Positions 33,950 through 45,040 of a stretch of 64,000 bases of DNA are shown piece by piece. Location: NCBI RefSeq assembly GCF_014805625.2, contig NW_023998526.1, positions 699,467 through 763,466 of the forward strand, in the 5' to 3' direction. Made by a program: the position numbers and the translations under genes. Numbering within the stretch: position 1 is the stretch's first letter; each line of letters opens with the position of its first letter. Source of the stretch: Glossina fuscipes (lineage: Eukaryota > Arthropoda > Insecta > Diptera > Glossinidae). The notes below the pieces were generated by a model. The model did no database searches. It was not told where the DNA came from and saw only the letters and a list, made by a program, of their open reading frames with translations.

Positions 33950-35495
33950 TGACATAACAAAATCTTTTGCGAAAACTCCAAGCTTCCAAGAAAGAATTTA
34001 CCCGTTACCCTAATCCTGAAATATGCAACTATATTCTTAAAGCCGAGAATAAAATTCTCAACGCTATCAAAAAAGATCAATTTAGACATCGAATAAAACA
34101 GTCAATGGAACTTGCAAATCTGCGAATTCCAAAGCTTTTTAAAAACTTGTAAATAGAACATCATCAAAAACATTGCCTTTCTAAATTTGCTTAAGAATCG
34201 CACAACGGCCAAAAATGCCGCCATAAAAACTCCTTTTTTTTCAATCCTACGTATCCCAGTCTGAGAACTTTCACTTAATAAACATTCAAATGTTGTCAAT
34301 AAGAAAAACCCTAAATAACCTTTTTTCTTAGAAAGCCTTTCATTTATTCATTGCTACCAAAAAATTCTTTTACTCGCAATACTAGAAAAATGGAGAATAA
34401 TCAAAATTGTTTCCGTTCCAAAAAAAAACAACAAACACAATTACAATACAATAGAAAATTTTCGTATGATTGTATCGACATTATGTTAAATACTTTGTAG
34501 TTTAGCCAATTCGCCTCATATTCGCTTGTGGTTTCTCAATTTTTATCAACATGCATGACGATGGAGTATGATTTCCTTGAACCTGCCGCCATATAACTAC
34601 CTTAGTCCGTTTCTTCTTAATCATTCCGCTGCTGAACTCCACAGTCTTGAAAAACCGAATACTTCCGTCTTTCAATATACTGATGACCTTTAAACAGTTT
34701 CTTTGAACCAATCTTTTAACAGGACAATTCGTAATCTTTCGAAAAAGCTTAACCTTATCTACGACAAGTGTCGTGAACTAAACCTCACCTTTAATATAAG
34801 TAAAGCGCATACAATCAGTTTTGGCAAGCGTTAAGAAACGCAAACTAACACGAACATCAATAGTGTTCGTATCACTAGAACGTTGTATTTGCTTGATAGA
34901 AATATTAATTGACCTCTAACTTTTCTTAACAAGTGCGGAAGTAGTTAAGAACTCCAGCAAGAATGTCAACTCCAGCAAAGTAGTGACAAATGCTTATGAT
35001 GGGATATCTCCAAACAAATTCCTCTTACTCCGATTCTTACTCCGATCTCAAACAGAATGTGACGGACCAACAACCTGTAACTCGCCAAAATATATTGACA
35101 AAGCGATTCAAACTTTTCAAAACAAACACGTTCCCCGGTGCTTAGATCTTACAGCATCTACTCTAAATAATCTCCTTCACTTGTAATTTATACATTCAAA
35201 ATATACAAAAGTGCAAAATGCGGACCCCTTCTCCTTGCTGCAAAAGAGGTAATGAAGACATTACGTACAAAACCTATAACATTCAATACGTCACTATACA
35301 ATAACGTCACTTATTCAAAGCCCATTTTTACCTGGTACAACAGATTTATGAACGTTTGCAATAATATCGAGGTTAATAATACAAATATTGAAAGCTGAAA
35401 ACTTCCTCTTTAATATATTTTCCGCGATGGTCTACAGTAAAAATAATCTAACTCTATTGATAGCGTACACCATATGTTCTGAAAAAATCAATACA
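33950..35495 (+). pseudogene. non-LTR retrotransposon ORF2 relic
   Basis: Plus-strand RT remnants in order. RKLQASKKEFTRYPNPEICN near 33967 looks like the basic linker after the endonuclease. KWRIIKIVSVPKK near 34388 is the first RT block. NYLSPFLLNHSAAELHSL precedes VFQYTDDL near 34668-34690, a Y-T-D-D version of the catalytic motif C. LIYDKCRELNLTFNISKAHT is the following conserved block. KAIQTFQNKHVPRCLDLTAS near 35100 and LLLAAKEVMKTLRTKPITFN near 35235 are the C-terminal part. Motif A is not found, and frames break repeatedly. It is a different family from the LINE at 38-42 kb; clade uncertain. It ends against the Gypsy LTR at 35499. Confidence 0.65.
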
Positions 35496-35558
35496 TATTG
35501 TTACGGAAATCCCAAATCTAGTTCATTCCAGCTAGCTCAGTTTCCTTAAAGAGAAAAG

Positions 35559-35780
35559 AAACCAAATGCACATTCGCGTGGCATCATGCAGCTGCAGGCC
35601 GATAGCAGCAGACAGCAGACAGGTAAAAACCAAGTGCACTTTCGCAGGCGTGTCATGCAGCTGCAGGCCGATGAAAACGATTAGCGGAAAAGCAGGCAGG
35701 TAAAAACCAAGTGCACAGTCGCAGGCGTGCCATATAGCTGTAGGCCGATGAAAACGGTTACCAGAAAATCAGATTAACGT
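35559..35780 (+). repeat. three tandem 68-77 bp units in the LTR U3 region
   Basis: Three imperfect units start with ACCAAATGCAC (35561), ACCAAGTGCAC (35629) and ACCAAGTGCAC (35706). Each has a 'cgcaggcgtg'-like stretch and a CAGCTGCAGGCCGAT or TAGCTGTAGGCCGAT word. CAGCTG is an E-box. The block lies just upstream of the LTR promoter. Confidence 0.8.
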
Positions 35781-35833
35781 ATTAAAAATGAAGTCATAAA
35801 ATTGGGTGTTAGTAATATGAAGGTAAAAATGTA

Positions 35834-35868
35834 TATAAATAGAATATTTGTGAAAGGCAGTTCAGTAG
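35834..35868 (+). promoter_or_regulatory. LTR core promoter (TATA + initiator)
   Basis: TATAAATA at 35834-35841 and TCAGTA at 35862-35867. The initiator A at 35864 is 30 bases after the first T, which is the canonical fly spacing. It would drive the Gypsy genomic RNA. Confidence 0.65.
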
Positions 35869-36068
35869 AAAACGAATATTTAAGTTAAGCAATCGAAAGT
35901 ATTGCCAAAAATAAATTGTAAACAACCCTACATTTAAAGATTTATAATGGTAAATATGAGAACTTTGAAGTGTATTTCTCTTGAACAAAATATCCGCGAT
36001 CCAGTGAAACGGACGGTATTTGAGAAAAAGCGAATTTCATAACAACTGGTGAGATCGTGCAAAGAGAA

Positions 36069-37160
36069 ATGGTACAATTAGAAGAACTCAATCAGGAGCT
36101 GGGAAAAAGCAATCTTTGTACAATCGGTAGAAAAGCTGAATTCAAACAAAGACTGGTCGAACATCTAAAAAGAAAGGTAGAGGACCTGTCCGTATGTGAA
36201 TTCGAATATAATACTGTGGCAAGGGAGGAAACCGACAACTTGGGTGGAACACAAAATACAGTTACAGCAGGGGAAAAACACAGCGAAGAAAAAGGCGAAG
36301 ATAGTGCCATTATATCAAACGTTATGCAGTTTTAACAACAAATGCAACAAATAGAATCAAAAATTGACGAGAAAATTCAGGAAAATGAACACATCCTGCG
36401 AACACATATAGACGAAACGTCCCAGAAATTCGAAGGCAAAGTTAATTTGCTGCAAGAAAAAATTGATAATGCGATAGGTCAGTTGGATGCGAGATTGAGT
36501 GCCCAGGAAGAAGATGCAGATGCCGTGAAAAGTGAAATGAAAGCCTTAAAAAAAGAAGTGCCTAAGCTACAAACTAATGACGTAACCACCAGCACTATAA
36601 AAGTAAAACCACCCCTATTTGACGGCGGCACTAATTTCAGCGCATTGAAGCTACAATTTGCTGTCGTTGCAACAAAAAATATGTGGGATGATGAAGACAA
36701 AGCAGCCGCCTTAACAACTTCCTTGAGAGGAGCAGCAGCGGAAATTGTCCAGATAATCCCGGAAGGAAAAAGAACGGAATTCGCTGCAATTGTGGATGCA
36801 CTGGAAAAAAAATATGGTAGCAAACATGTGTAAGAGGTAAGCCATCAAGAGTTGTCTTCGCGCTGCCAGAAGCTGAACGAGAAGATCCAAGATTACGCTA
36901 CCAAAATTGAACGATTGGCCAATCTCGCGTATATCGGTGTTGGCGACGATGTGCTGGAAAGATTAAAAATCGATGCCTTTGCTAAAGGACTACGCCACGC
37001 AGTCCTTAAAAGAGCTCTATGGACTTCACCGAAAACGACGTTTATGGAAACGCTTGGCTTTGCGCTCACACAAAAAGCAGCTACTGTGCTGTGGACACCA
37101 AGCATGAAGGTGAGACGGACCGAACTAACCAGCGGGAAAGATGTCAACAAGAATTCAAGT
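36069..37160 (+). pseudogene. Gypsy gag with two in-frame stops
   Basis: Structural protein of the Gypsy element, in one continuous frame interrupted only by TAA at 36333-36335 and 36831-36833. It starts at MVQLEELNQELG. The first 40 residues, with NLCTIGRKAEFKQRLVEHL, resemble a SAP-like helical module. A coiled coil runs over about 36342-36560 (IESKIDEKIQENEHIL and onward). The gag core includes KPPLFDGGTNFSALKLQFAV, DDEDKAAALTTSLRGAAAEI and, after the second stop, RCQKLNEKIQDYATKIERLA, which are retrotransposon Gag landmarks. No zinc knuckle is seen; the text jumps to pol after about 37160, so the gag end and protease are deleted. Confidence 0.82.
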
Positions 37161-38105
37161 AAAGGACGAAGTTCGCAGTTTCCTAGGACTACGCACATAC
37201 TGGCGCAGAATCGTCCCCAGGTTTGTCACGTTTGCTAGTGAACTGCATGACCTTACGAAGCAAAATCGACCCTTCGTAAGGGGGGAGTCTGAAGAGCACG
37301 CGTTTACGCAATTGAAAGAGTTGTTATGCACCCATTTTAGCTTATCCAGTACCAGGAGAAAAATTTATATTGGGTACTGATTCAAGCGCACAAGGCTTCA
37401 GCAGCGTTCTCTCCCAGCAAATTGACGTTAACGAATGGTCATAGCATATTACAGCAAACGCCTACCTAAATACGAGAGGAATCATTGTGTCACGCGACGA
37501 GAATTGCTGGCAGTAACGCAATCTGTGAAGCACTTCCACAAATATCTGTATGGGCAACAATTCCACCTAAGGACAGATCATGCAGCTCAATTTCCCACCA
37601 GAGCGGCAAATCGCATGACAATGTTGATGCTATGTCCAGACGACCATGCGCCCGCACTGCAAACACTGCGTAAAGAACGAGCATAAAGGAGGTGTCGTCA
37701 TCTGCCGGACAATTGTGGAGCCCAACGGAGGTTTTTCGAAGGAAGACATGCGCAGTGCTCAATTGACCGACGAAGGTTTAAACGCAATAGTAAAGGCCAC
37801 AGAAAAGGAAGAGCGTCCTACCTGGGAAGAGATTTCAAGAGAAAGTCCGCTTACGAAGGCGTATTTGGCTCAGTGGTAAAGCCTCATCGTTGAAGACGGA
37901 TAGGCATATGGCATAGTGAGAATGCTTCTTGGGGGAAGAGATTACTGGTGGGCCGACAAGCGAGAACTCGGGAGATTATAAGGGAGTACCACAACGGACC
38001 AAGCGGAGGGCATCTTGGCATCACAAAAACCGTGGAAAAGATCAAGAAAATTTTTTATTGGGTAGGCATCAAGGATTCCGTAGCTGCTGGGATTCGCAAC
38101 TGAAA
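37141..38105 (+). pseudogene. Gypsy pol remnant (RT end, RNase H, integrase N-terminus)
   Basis: KDEVRSFLGLRTYWRRIVPR is the end of RT. GTDSSAQGFSSVLSQQ, in another frame, begins RNase H with its first Asp. VIAYYSKRLPKYERNHCVTR, RRELLAVTQSVKHFHKYLYG and RTDHA continue RNase H. A deletion then joins to a frame reading HQSGKSHDNVDAMSRRPC, the end of RNase H. AQLTDEGLNAIVKATEKEER and TWEEISRESPLTKAYLAQW lead to the integrase zinc-binding region near 37960-38090 (GGHLGITKTVEKIKKIFYWV in one frame). RT N-terminus, protease and integrase core are absent. The VTRRELLA block is typical of the Gypsy superfamily. Confidence 0.8.
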
Positions 38106-38394
38106 TTCAACTAATGTAAATTAGCAATTTAAATGATTCTTACAAATAAATTTTATGGTAAGTATTATTAATAACAATTCAAACTATTTAAAGAAAAGTA
38201 GAGAAAAAATAGGAAAATAAAGAAAACAGAATTCATGTATAAATAAGCACAAAAAAAAGGATATACACCTCTAACGCAGAGGCACCCCCACGGCAGGCGC
38301 AAATCTTTGTTAGAGGTTAACCCCCAAGCCTTTGCAAACATTTAAAAGCAATAATTTTGAAAAAATTTACTTCAATTTTCCAATCCCATGAAGA

Positions 38395-39830
38395 TGCCGA
38401 GACTAAAAGGTAATCTAGGTACGACATAGACAAAGCGAGCACATTTACGAAAGTTTATTCGATAGCTTTTAATAAACCCGATATTGAAATGAAACTGCAG
38501 ACATCATTTGTATTTTTGCAGAGGACGCTAAGAGGATTGAAAAGCACGTTATTATATTTAATTAACTAAGTTTTAAGAAAGTAAAGTTTCTAGAAAAACG
38601 ATAGGAATATTAAAGTTTATCTCTCTAAGTAATGTCAGCAAATCGATAGTGTCATTTATTAGCTTAATTAAGCAGGAAACACCAACGATAAATCTACGTT
38701 TTCAAGGGATTTCGTAATAAGGCAAAGACACAAGCAGGTCGTAATCTAAATTTCTAAGAAGAGAGGGTGGAATCGCTTTTACACGCGTTCTACTGAGTTT
38801 ACATAGCGTCTATAGGAGGGGGCCACACAACAGACGCATATAAGTATTGGTCCCACTAAGCTCATGTATAGCTTATAAGCTAACCGTGACCTAGCCTTAT
38901 TTAGATGAAGGTGCAATTTAGCGAATCCTATGGTCGAATAAAACCCCTAAGTCTATGAACGAAATACAATTTCAATTTTTTTTGAATTAATGAAGTATTC
39001 AGCAGTGAATAGAGCCTTCCTTGATAATGAACGTTTTTCACATTTTTTTAAAAATTTTATTTTACAAAATTTAGAGAGCATCATGCACCCAAGTTATCTG
39101 AGTTAGATTGAAGGAAATGCGACTGGGCTTCCAAGGAATAAAAAAAAAACAGTTTTATGCCGCCAGCGTACATTAAGCTATGGGTGGACTTAAGCACCTA
39201 AATTGCTAAATTGCAGAACCTTAAACGATCTATTATATCCATATCGCTAAGTATAAAGGGAAGTCAGGGGCGTACAGTTTAAAAGTCAATAATTTATAGG
39301 TAACTAAGCCAAACGCAAAGCTTAGTCAATTGGCGATGTCTCCGTAGTTCTAGACCGAATGTCTGCTTTCAGCTTTGTGGATTAAGGAAACGACTCTACT
39401 GCTCTACTACAAAGGAAAAACGTCTGTTTTCAAAGAAAAATTAAAAATTTTTGGGATAGCAGCACATAATTCCTCAGAGCATGACTTGAGTATCCATGAT
39501 GAAATGCCATCGGGCCCAGTTGAACGATTATATTTACGTGACCTTAATTCTTGTAATACGTCTCTATTTGACTAAATACGGAATCGTGATCGAGTTTGTG
39601 ATTTGATATGGGTAATTGCCATCTAAATCGCAACCAGCGGCGAAGAAATTTCGACGAAAGTGTTCAATAAAGAGATTCGATGTTTTAATAACACCAGGTT
39701 TTTCAGGGCTATTAAGAGAGCTGGCAAAGGAATGTATGAATAGGCTTCTTCTGTAGTTAAAAATTTTTAAAAGTATTTAGGATTCCTAAGAAGAGCGCGA
39801 GAATTTTACCCTACGTAGTTGATTTCAATA
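38395..39830 (-). pseudogene. LINE-B copy on the minus strand
   Basis: On the minus strand from about 39830: HFRRNFFAAGCDLDGNYPYQ, then a frame with NRSTGPDGISSWILKSCSEE and IPKIFNFSLKTDVFPL, the first RT blocks. Motifs A and B are deleted. Motif C appears as LMYAGGIKL near 39160, with GGC GGC in place of two Asp codons. Further on PILICVCCVAP, NLDYDLLVSLPYYE, INDTIDLLTLLREINFNIP and LFNPLSVLCKNTNDVCSF match the plus-strand copy at 40.2-42.0 kb block by block. Many stops. The two copies lie head to head with about 400 bases between them. Confidence 0.75.
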
Positions 39831-40235
39831 CCTTTGATAGTTGAGGTAATTGAATCCATGTCTCACGAAGAAACATGAAATGTTTGCAGTGCAATATTAG
39901 CTTTATTAAAAACATATTTAATATTTGAACAAGAAGGTTTTAACATGTTAGTGTTATTCAAAAGGCCATCCTGCATGCAATGAAAGGACAACAAAATTAG
40001 TGGATATACTGGATATTGGACCCTCAAGCAAACTAAAAATGGACACAGATTTACAGCTATGCCTGGAAAATTAACAACACAAAGATCTAGCATTACAATT
40101 AGAAGTATGGTTGCACTGAAGTAAGTTTCTGTCAACTAATTAATTGAAAAATGCACTAAGTCTTTCAAATATTAGATTGGGGACCATACAGGCAACAGAA
40201 GACTACGAACGCATCACTAGGTTTCGGCCATACCA
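39831..40235. other. spacer between head-to-head LINE-B copies
   Basis: No clear domain; it may contain decayed endonuclease sequence of either copy. Confidence 0.35.
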
Positions 40236-42302
40236 AAAAAATGGCACAATGTTTCTTACAGGCGGAAATATCATCCCTCGCATGTTTCTTTTAATGGATC
40301 TGATTCCTCGGATGATTTTAAAATCTCAAATATCTTTGCTGAATACTTCCGACAAATCTTTTCGACTGCTAATTATGATTTATCAGAAAACTACCCATAT
40401 CCGATAACTAACTTGGTTTCAATTTTTAATTTGTTTATATCTGAAAATGACCTTTTTAAAGTGTTGAGCTCTATAAAATATAATTGTGAACCTGAACCTG
40501 ATAGAATTCCATCATGTGTATTTAAATCTTGCGCTGTCGAGTTATGTGGTATTATCTCAAAGATTTTTAACCAGTCCTTGAATTTAGGTGTTTTTCCCTT
40601 TGTGTTAAACGAGCAGTTTCCTTATTACTAGTCACAAAAGTGGAAGTAGACAATTTGTTGAATACTACAGAGACATAGCGAAGTTGAGTGTCTTGCCTAA
40701 GCTGTTCGAGCGAATTGTGACTCAGCATTTGCCGTTTGCCATTAATTCGTATATTTCTCCACACCAGCATGGCTTTCGAAAAAGAAAATCTACTACCACG
40801 AATCTCTAGGAATTTACCTGTCATGTTTTGACGGCTTGTTCTAGTGGCTCTCGCACAGATGTTATGTAGACTGATTTAAGCAAAGCGTTTGAAATGGTTA
40901 ACCGTAACTTGCTTATCATTAAACTCTAGGCCTCTGGTTTCTCTTTCTATTTAGTGAAATGGATAAGCTCTTATCTGCACAATAGATCATTCAGGATTTG
41001 ATTTAACTTCATCACCTCTGATGAATTCCCCGTGGCGTGTGGCGTACTTCAAGACAACCGCTTACGTCCCATTTTATTTAGTTTATATATTAATGATCTC
41101 CCATCGGTGATTAATTCCAGCCAGATCTTAATGTTTGCTGATGATGTGAAACTGTCTTCTTTCTTCTCCGTAGAATCGCAATCACATCAGCTTCAAAGTG
41201 ACTTGAATAATTTGGTTGCATGGTGCTCAAAGAAACTTCTGACACAAAATCTAAATAAATGTAAGAAGCTTTCTTTCTCAAGAAGAACGTCATTCATTAT
41301 TCGGTATTTCACAAGTTGGAGGACGTGGATTTCTTCACAGATTTCGGCGTTCTATTTGACCATATGTTACGTTTTAACTTACATATTGAGCACTCGTTAA
41401 GCAAAGCTAGATCCGCGCTTGGTTTTATAAAACGGTGGTCCAAAGAGCTTGATAATCCTTACATTAAGAAAAGGCTGTACATGTGTTTGGTTAAACCTAT
41501 ACTCGAGTAGGCCTCTGTTGTGTGGTTTCCTTCATCTACGTGCTACGTAGATTCGATTGAATCTGTTCAAAAGCAATTCTTGCTGTTTGCCCTTAGAAAT
41601 TTCGGTTGCAGTCCGATTGACTTTCTTCCCCCTTACGAAAATAGGTTGCTTCTGTTGTCCTTAACGTCTCTTGAGAATCTCTTGAGATAATTTTTTCTTG
41701 GCGTTTCCTTTTTAATCAAAGAAATAAATGGTACAATTGATTCGCCCGCATTACTTGGTGAAATAAGCTTTAATGTCCCTAACCACTTTTCTAGGCACTT
41801 TATCTTGATTAAGGTTAGTCAATGCAAATATAATTACGAACTGTTTAACCCGCTCAGAGTTGTTTGCAAGAACCTAAATGACGTCTGTCACTTATTCTAA
41901 TTGTCGGACTCTTTAAAGTCCATTAAAGCAACATTGCTTAATACGCGCGATTTACCCATCGTACTTAAACTAACTGTTAACCTTAATAAATCATTATGAT
42001 TCGAAAATTAATTGTTGTTAACTATTATCGGTTACCAAGCTTATGCATGTTTGCGATGGCTTAGGGGTTCATTCTTAATTTGGCCTTGTACTGGTTGTGG
42101 GTGTGGCTCTTTGCTAGTTGTGTGCATGATTTTTTTTTCTTTCCTTCTTGTTTGTTTTATTGCGCTTATACTAGGTTTTAATATTAATTAATGTAATATT
42201 TACTTTAAGAGTCATTTGAACTCAACTGTTAATTTGGCTTAGTTGAGTTTCATGTATAAGTAAATAAAGTAAATAAATGAGTAAATGAATAAATAAATAA
42301 AT
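40236..42302 (+). pseudogene. LINE-B copy on the plus strand (Jockey/CR1-type ORF2)
   Basis: The most complete copy of this family. In order: FAEYFRQIFSTANYDLSENY, IPSCVFKSCAVELCGIISKI, YRDIAKLSVLPKLFERIVTQ, YISPHQHGFRKRKSTTTNL, DLSKAFEMVNRNLL (motif A region), SYLHNRSFRI, CGVLQDNRLRPILFSLYIND (where 'GVPQGSxLGP' is usual), and LMFADDVKL at 41128-41154 with both Asp kept. Then FGVLFDHMLRFNLH, SALGFIKRWSKELDNPYIKK, ALRNFGCSPIDFLPPYENRL and FNPLRVVCKNLNDVCHLF. Stops and small frameshifts are scattered. No RNase H, consistent with Jockey/CR1 rather than I. The 3' untranslated region ends in TAAA/TGAA units at 42255-42302. ORF1 and the endonuclease are missing. Confidence 0.82.
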
Positions 42303-44644
42303 ATTCTTCTTTGGACTAGTGTAGGAACAAGTTATATATAAACGTTTATTACCAACGTTCACACAAACGACAATAAATTCGAAGCCGAGAGTAGTTGGGA
42401 ATTCAAACAAATATGGCAATTAAAACAATACCACCAGTGTTATCTGATTGATCTTTTCTTAAGCCAAGTTTCAGTAAAAGCGAAAAAGAAAAACTCATTG
42501 CTCACTGGATTTAAGTAGGTAGACCGAATCATGAATTGTAACCTTAAAAATTTTGGTAAATGAGAGTTTCTGGGACTGAGAAAACACGCAGTTCCTTGCA
42601 GGTGGGTGGACTATGCAATTAGTGTTGCGAAGCCTATTTCGCGAGCAAATTCCTTTATTAAGGATTCTAGTGGACCCAAAAATTAATTTTTTCAAAGTAT
42701 TCGTATTTTCCTTTGGAACTAAAATCTTAAAGAAGAGATAGTTAGAGATGGAGACAATTTAAAAATGCTGATTTAGATTAATAGACATGGCTTTCACAAC
42801 CCCATAACTTTTTATCCTACCACTTGAGGTGTCTGATACCAGTCTTGACACAGATATGGCTTTTCATGGCGGAACTGCTGTGAAGAGGAAAACATCCAGG
42901 TTAGAAAGATTAATATACGAAGCATTAAAAATCAAGCTTGAGAATTTTGAGATGGGGAAAAATAGAAGGAGGGACTCTGCTTGATTTTGCAACTTGGATG
43001 CTTGCAGCTACACGAGCAGGGAAGAGGGTACGATTTAGTATTTTTGTTTATATTTATCTGACGCTTGGGTTGAATACGACTATTACAATAAAACGAGGAG
43101 GGCTGCTGGAATTAGTTATCTTATCAGCTAAGTTTGTGATAAGATCGATATTGATGTTATATGAAGGCAAGCCTTAAGCACTTCGAAGTTGACGATGACA
43201 GGTCCGTAAGTACCATCGTTGCGGAAGTGACGGATCGCACGCTACACTACAAGCGGGCCTTTTATACGTTGGAGAAGAAGATGAGTGTTTTAAGTAGCAA
43301 CAATCATCAAACATCGTGTTAAATTTCTCCGCACAATGCCACGAGTTGTTTACTTATTTCAGAAAAACCATTCTTTGTCTACATAAAAAGTTTATAGAAG
43401 TGTATGTTCTGCTTTCTACACTTCACACTCCTTTTGATGAATACAAGTCTGCAGTACGACCAATTATATCTACACATTTGGCATGACAGCCAGGTTCACG
43501 AATCCAACAACTAATGAAGAGATCAGAGTCAGGATCTGTTTTGTTTCAACACTGTGGAAATAAACAATCCATGTTGAAAGGTAACAGACGAGATAGAACT
43601 TGTAAAGAGAAAAAAACAAAAAATTCTATCAAGTATTAACAATGTTGTCTTTGCACGATTACAAACGCAGTAAACAAAGAGAAAGCAGTAAGCGACACAA
43701 ACCAACGATGATGTTTGAAAAGCAACATTGCGCAAAGAGCACGAAAGACACTCTTTGACGAGAGCGACATGAGTCAATATATATAACAATTTCATAATTT
43801 TTGAGGATTTAAAACCGTTTAAAACAATAAAATAAAAAAGAATTACAAGAAATACAAAAAAATTACAAAGTTTCCAAGTAATAAAACATGAACACAGCGC
43901 GCGCGCAGAGTTGCCAGCTTTGACTTGCTTTACAAATGTGTATGCCGAAATTAAAAGATAATCGCATACTACCTTGCATGAAAAAATGCAAACCTTTCTC
44001 TTCTCCGCCTAGCGTTATTCTAAAATGTGGCCATAAAATATTGTTAAATACGGAACGTATGTATATTCTACTTAGATCATTTCTTTTTTTAAGCGTACTC
44101 TTAAGGATTCGTCGTAAAATCTGTTGAGATAACTTCCATAGATAAAAGAAAAATCTTAAAAATGAGTATGATTTTGTTTTCCCCTCTTTGCGTTTTAGAT
44201 GTCTTGCTCTATGATAACTGTTTTGCTGCTGTGTAAAATATTTTAGTTTCTTGATAACTGTACTAAATTTGCCAAATGTTTGCAAGGGGGAGAAATACAT
44301 AAATTAAACGGATTCTGATCTGCGTTAATTGCAAAGTTTACTTAGCCATTTGTTTAAGTTGAAGCATTGATTCCAAGCTCAAGAAAAACCTATGTGTTAA
44401 AGATTTTATCACCTTAACAACTTACTAGAAATCGAAGTCCACCAGACCGTTTCACTTACACTTAAAAACAAAAATATAGGGAAACAACATGGATATGTAA
44501 ATACCGCTTGTGGCTTTTACAATTATTCACAGAGATGCTGCTAATACGAGAGAATTGTAACGGGTAATGAAAAATGGATCTAACACAAAAAAGGGCTATG
44601 CAATAGATTATGGTCAACACGGCAAGCTATCTCAAACAATGCCA
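42303..44644. other. no gene recognised
   Basis: AT-rich noncoding DNA. A plus-strand open frame at 42938-43177 has no recognisable similarity and is probably chance. A short GC repeat (gcgcgcgcgc) is at about 43900. Confidence 0.4.
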
Positions 44645-45040
44645 TAACCAGATATTCACGAAAAGAAGATTTTGCTGTAAGTTTGGTGGGATTAGAAAGG
44701 ACTTGTGTATTGTGAGCTTCGGTCGCGTAATAAAACATTTAATTCTGAAGTACACCGTGAGCAACTAACCAAATTAAATGAAGCCTTGCAGTAGAAACGT
44801 TCAGGATTGGTCAACCGAAATAATATTGTCTTTTATCACGACAATACAAGACCTCATACAGCTTTCTTCACAGGGCAAAAATTGGAGTTTGGCTGTGATA
44901 TATTGCATCATACAGTCCTGATATTGTGCAGTCAGATTAGCATCTCCAGCATTCTCTTCAAAATTCTTTAGTGTAAATTCTTATATAGAAAATTTTTTTA
45001 ATGCAAAATATAAGAAATTTTATGAGTAGGGATAACAAAA
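44645..45040 (+). pseudogene. mariner transposase relic (catalytic half)
   Basis: One frame with stops reads NKTFNSEVHREQLTKLNEAL, then NRNNIVFYHDNTRPHTAFFT, then GQKLEFGCDILHH. This is the mariner 'NSxxYxxQLxKLxxA' and 'xxFHxDNxRPH' region with the second catalytic Asp. The 'YSPDLAPSDYHL' region is degraded, but LQNSL and NFFNAKYKKFYE follow in place. Much older than the 31.5-kb mariner and a different lineage. No inverted repeats were identified. Confidence 0.7.

Larger units (their letters stand above)
35499..36044 (+). mobile_element. Gypsy 5' LTR
   Basis: About 546 bases starting TGTTACGG and ending CATAACA, giving the short inverted TGTTA/TAACA tips normal for LTRs. It holds a tandem-repeat block, a TATA box and initiator, then an 'aataaattg' stretch. 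An ACTGGTG primer-binding-site-like word follows directly. No matching 3' LTR was found after the internal region, so the element is 3'-truncated or solo at this end. Boundaries are inferred from the tips and the start of gag. Confidence 0.7.

Noticed and set aside
36092..36823. Two minus-strand open frames
   Set aside because: They are antisense to the Gypsy gag frame, whose residues match known Gag blocks.
42938..43177. Plus-strand open frame of 79 residues
   Set aside because: No recognisable domain, and no neighbouring frame or homologue in the window; probably chance.
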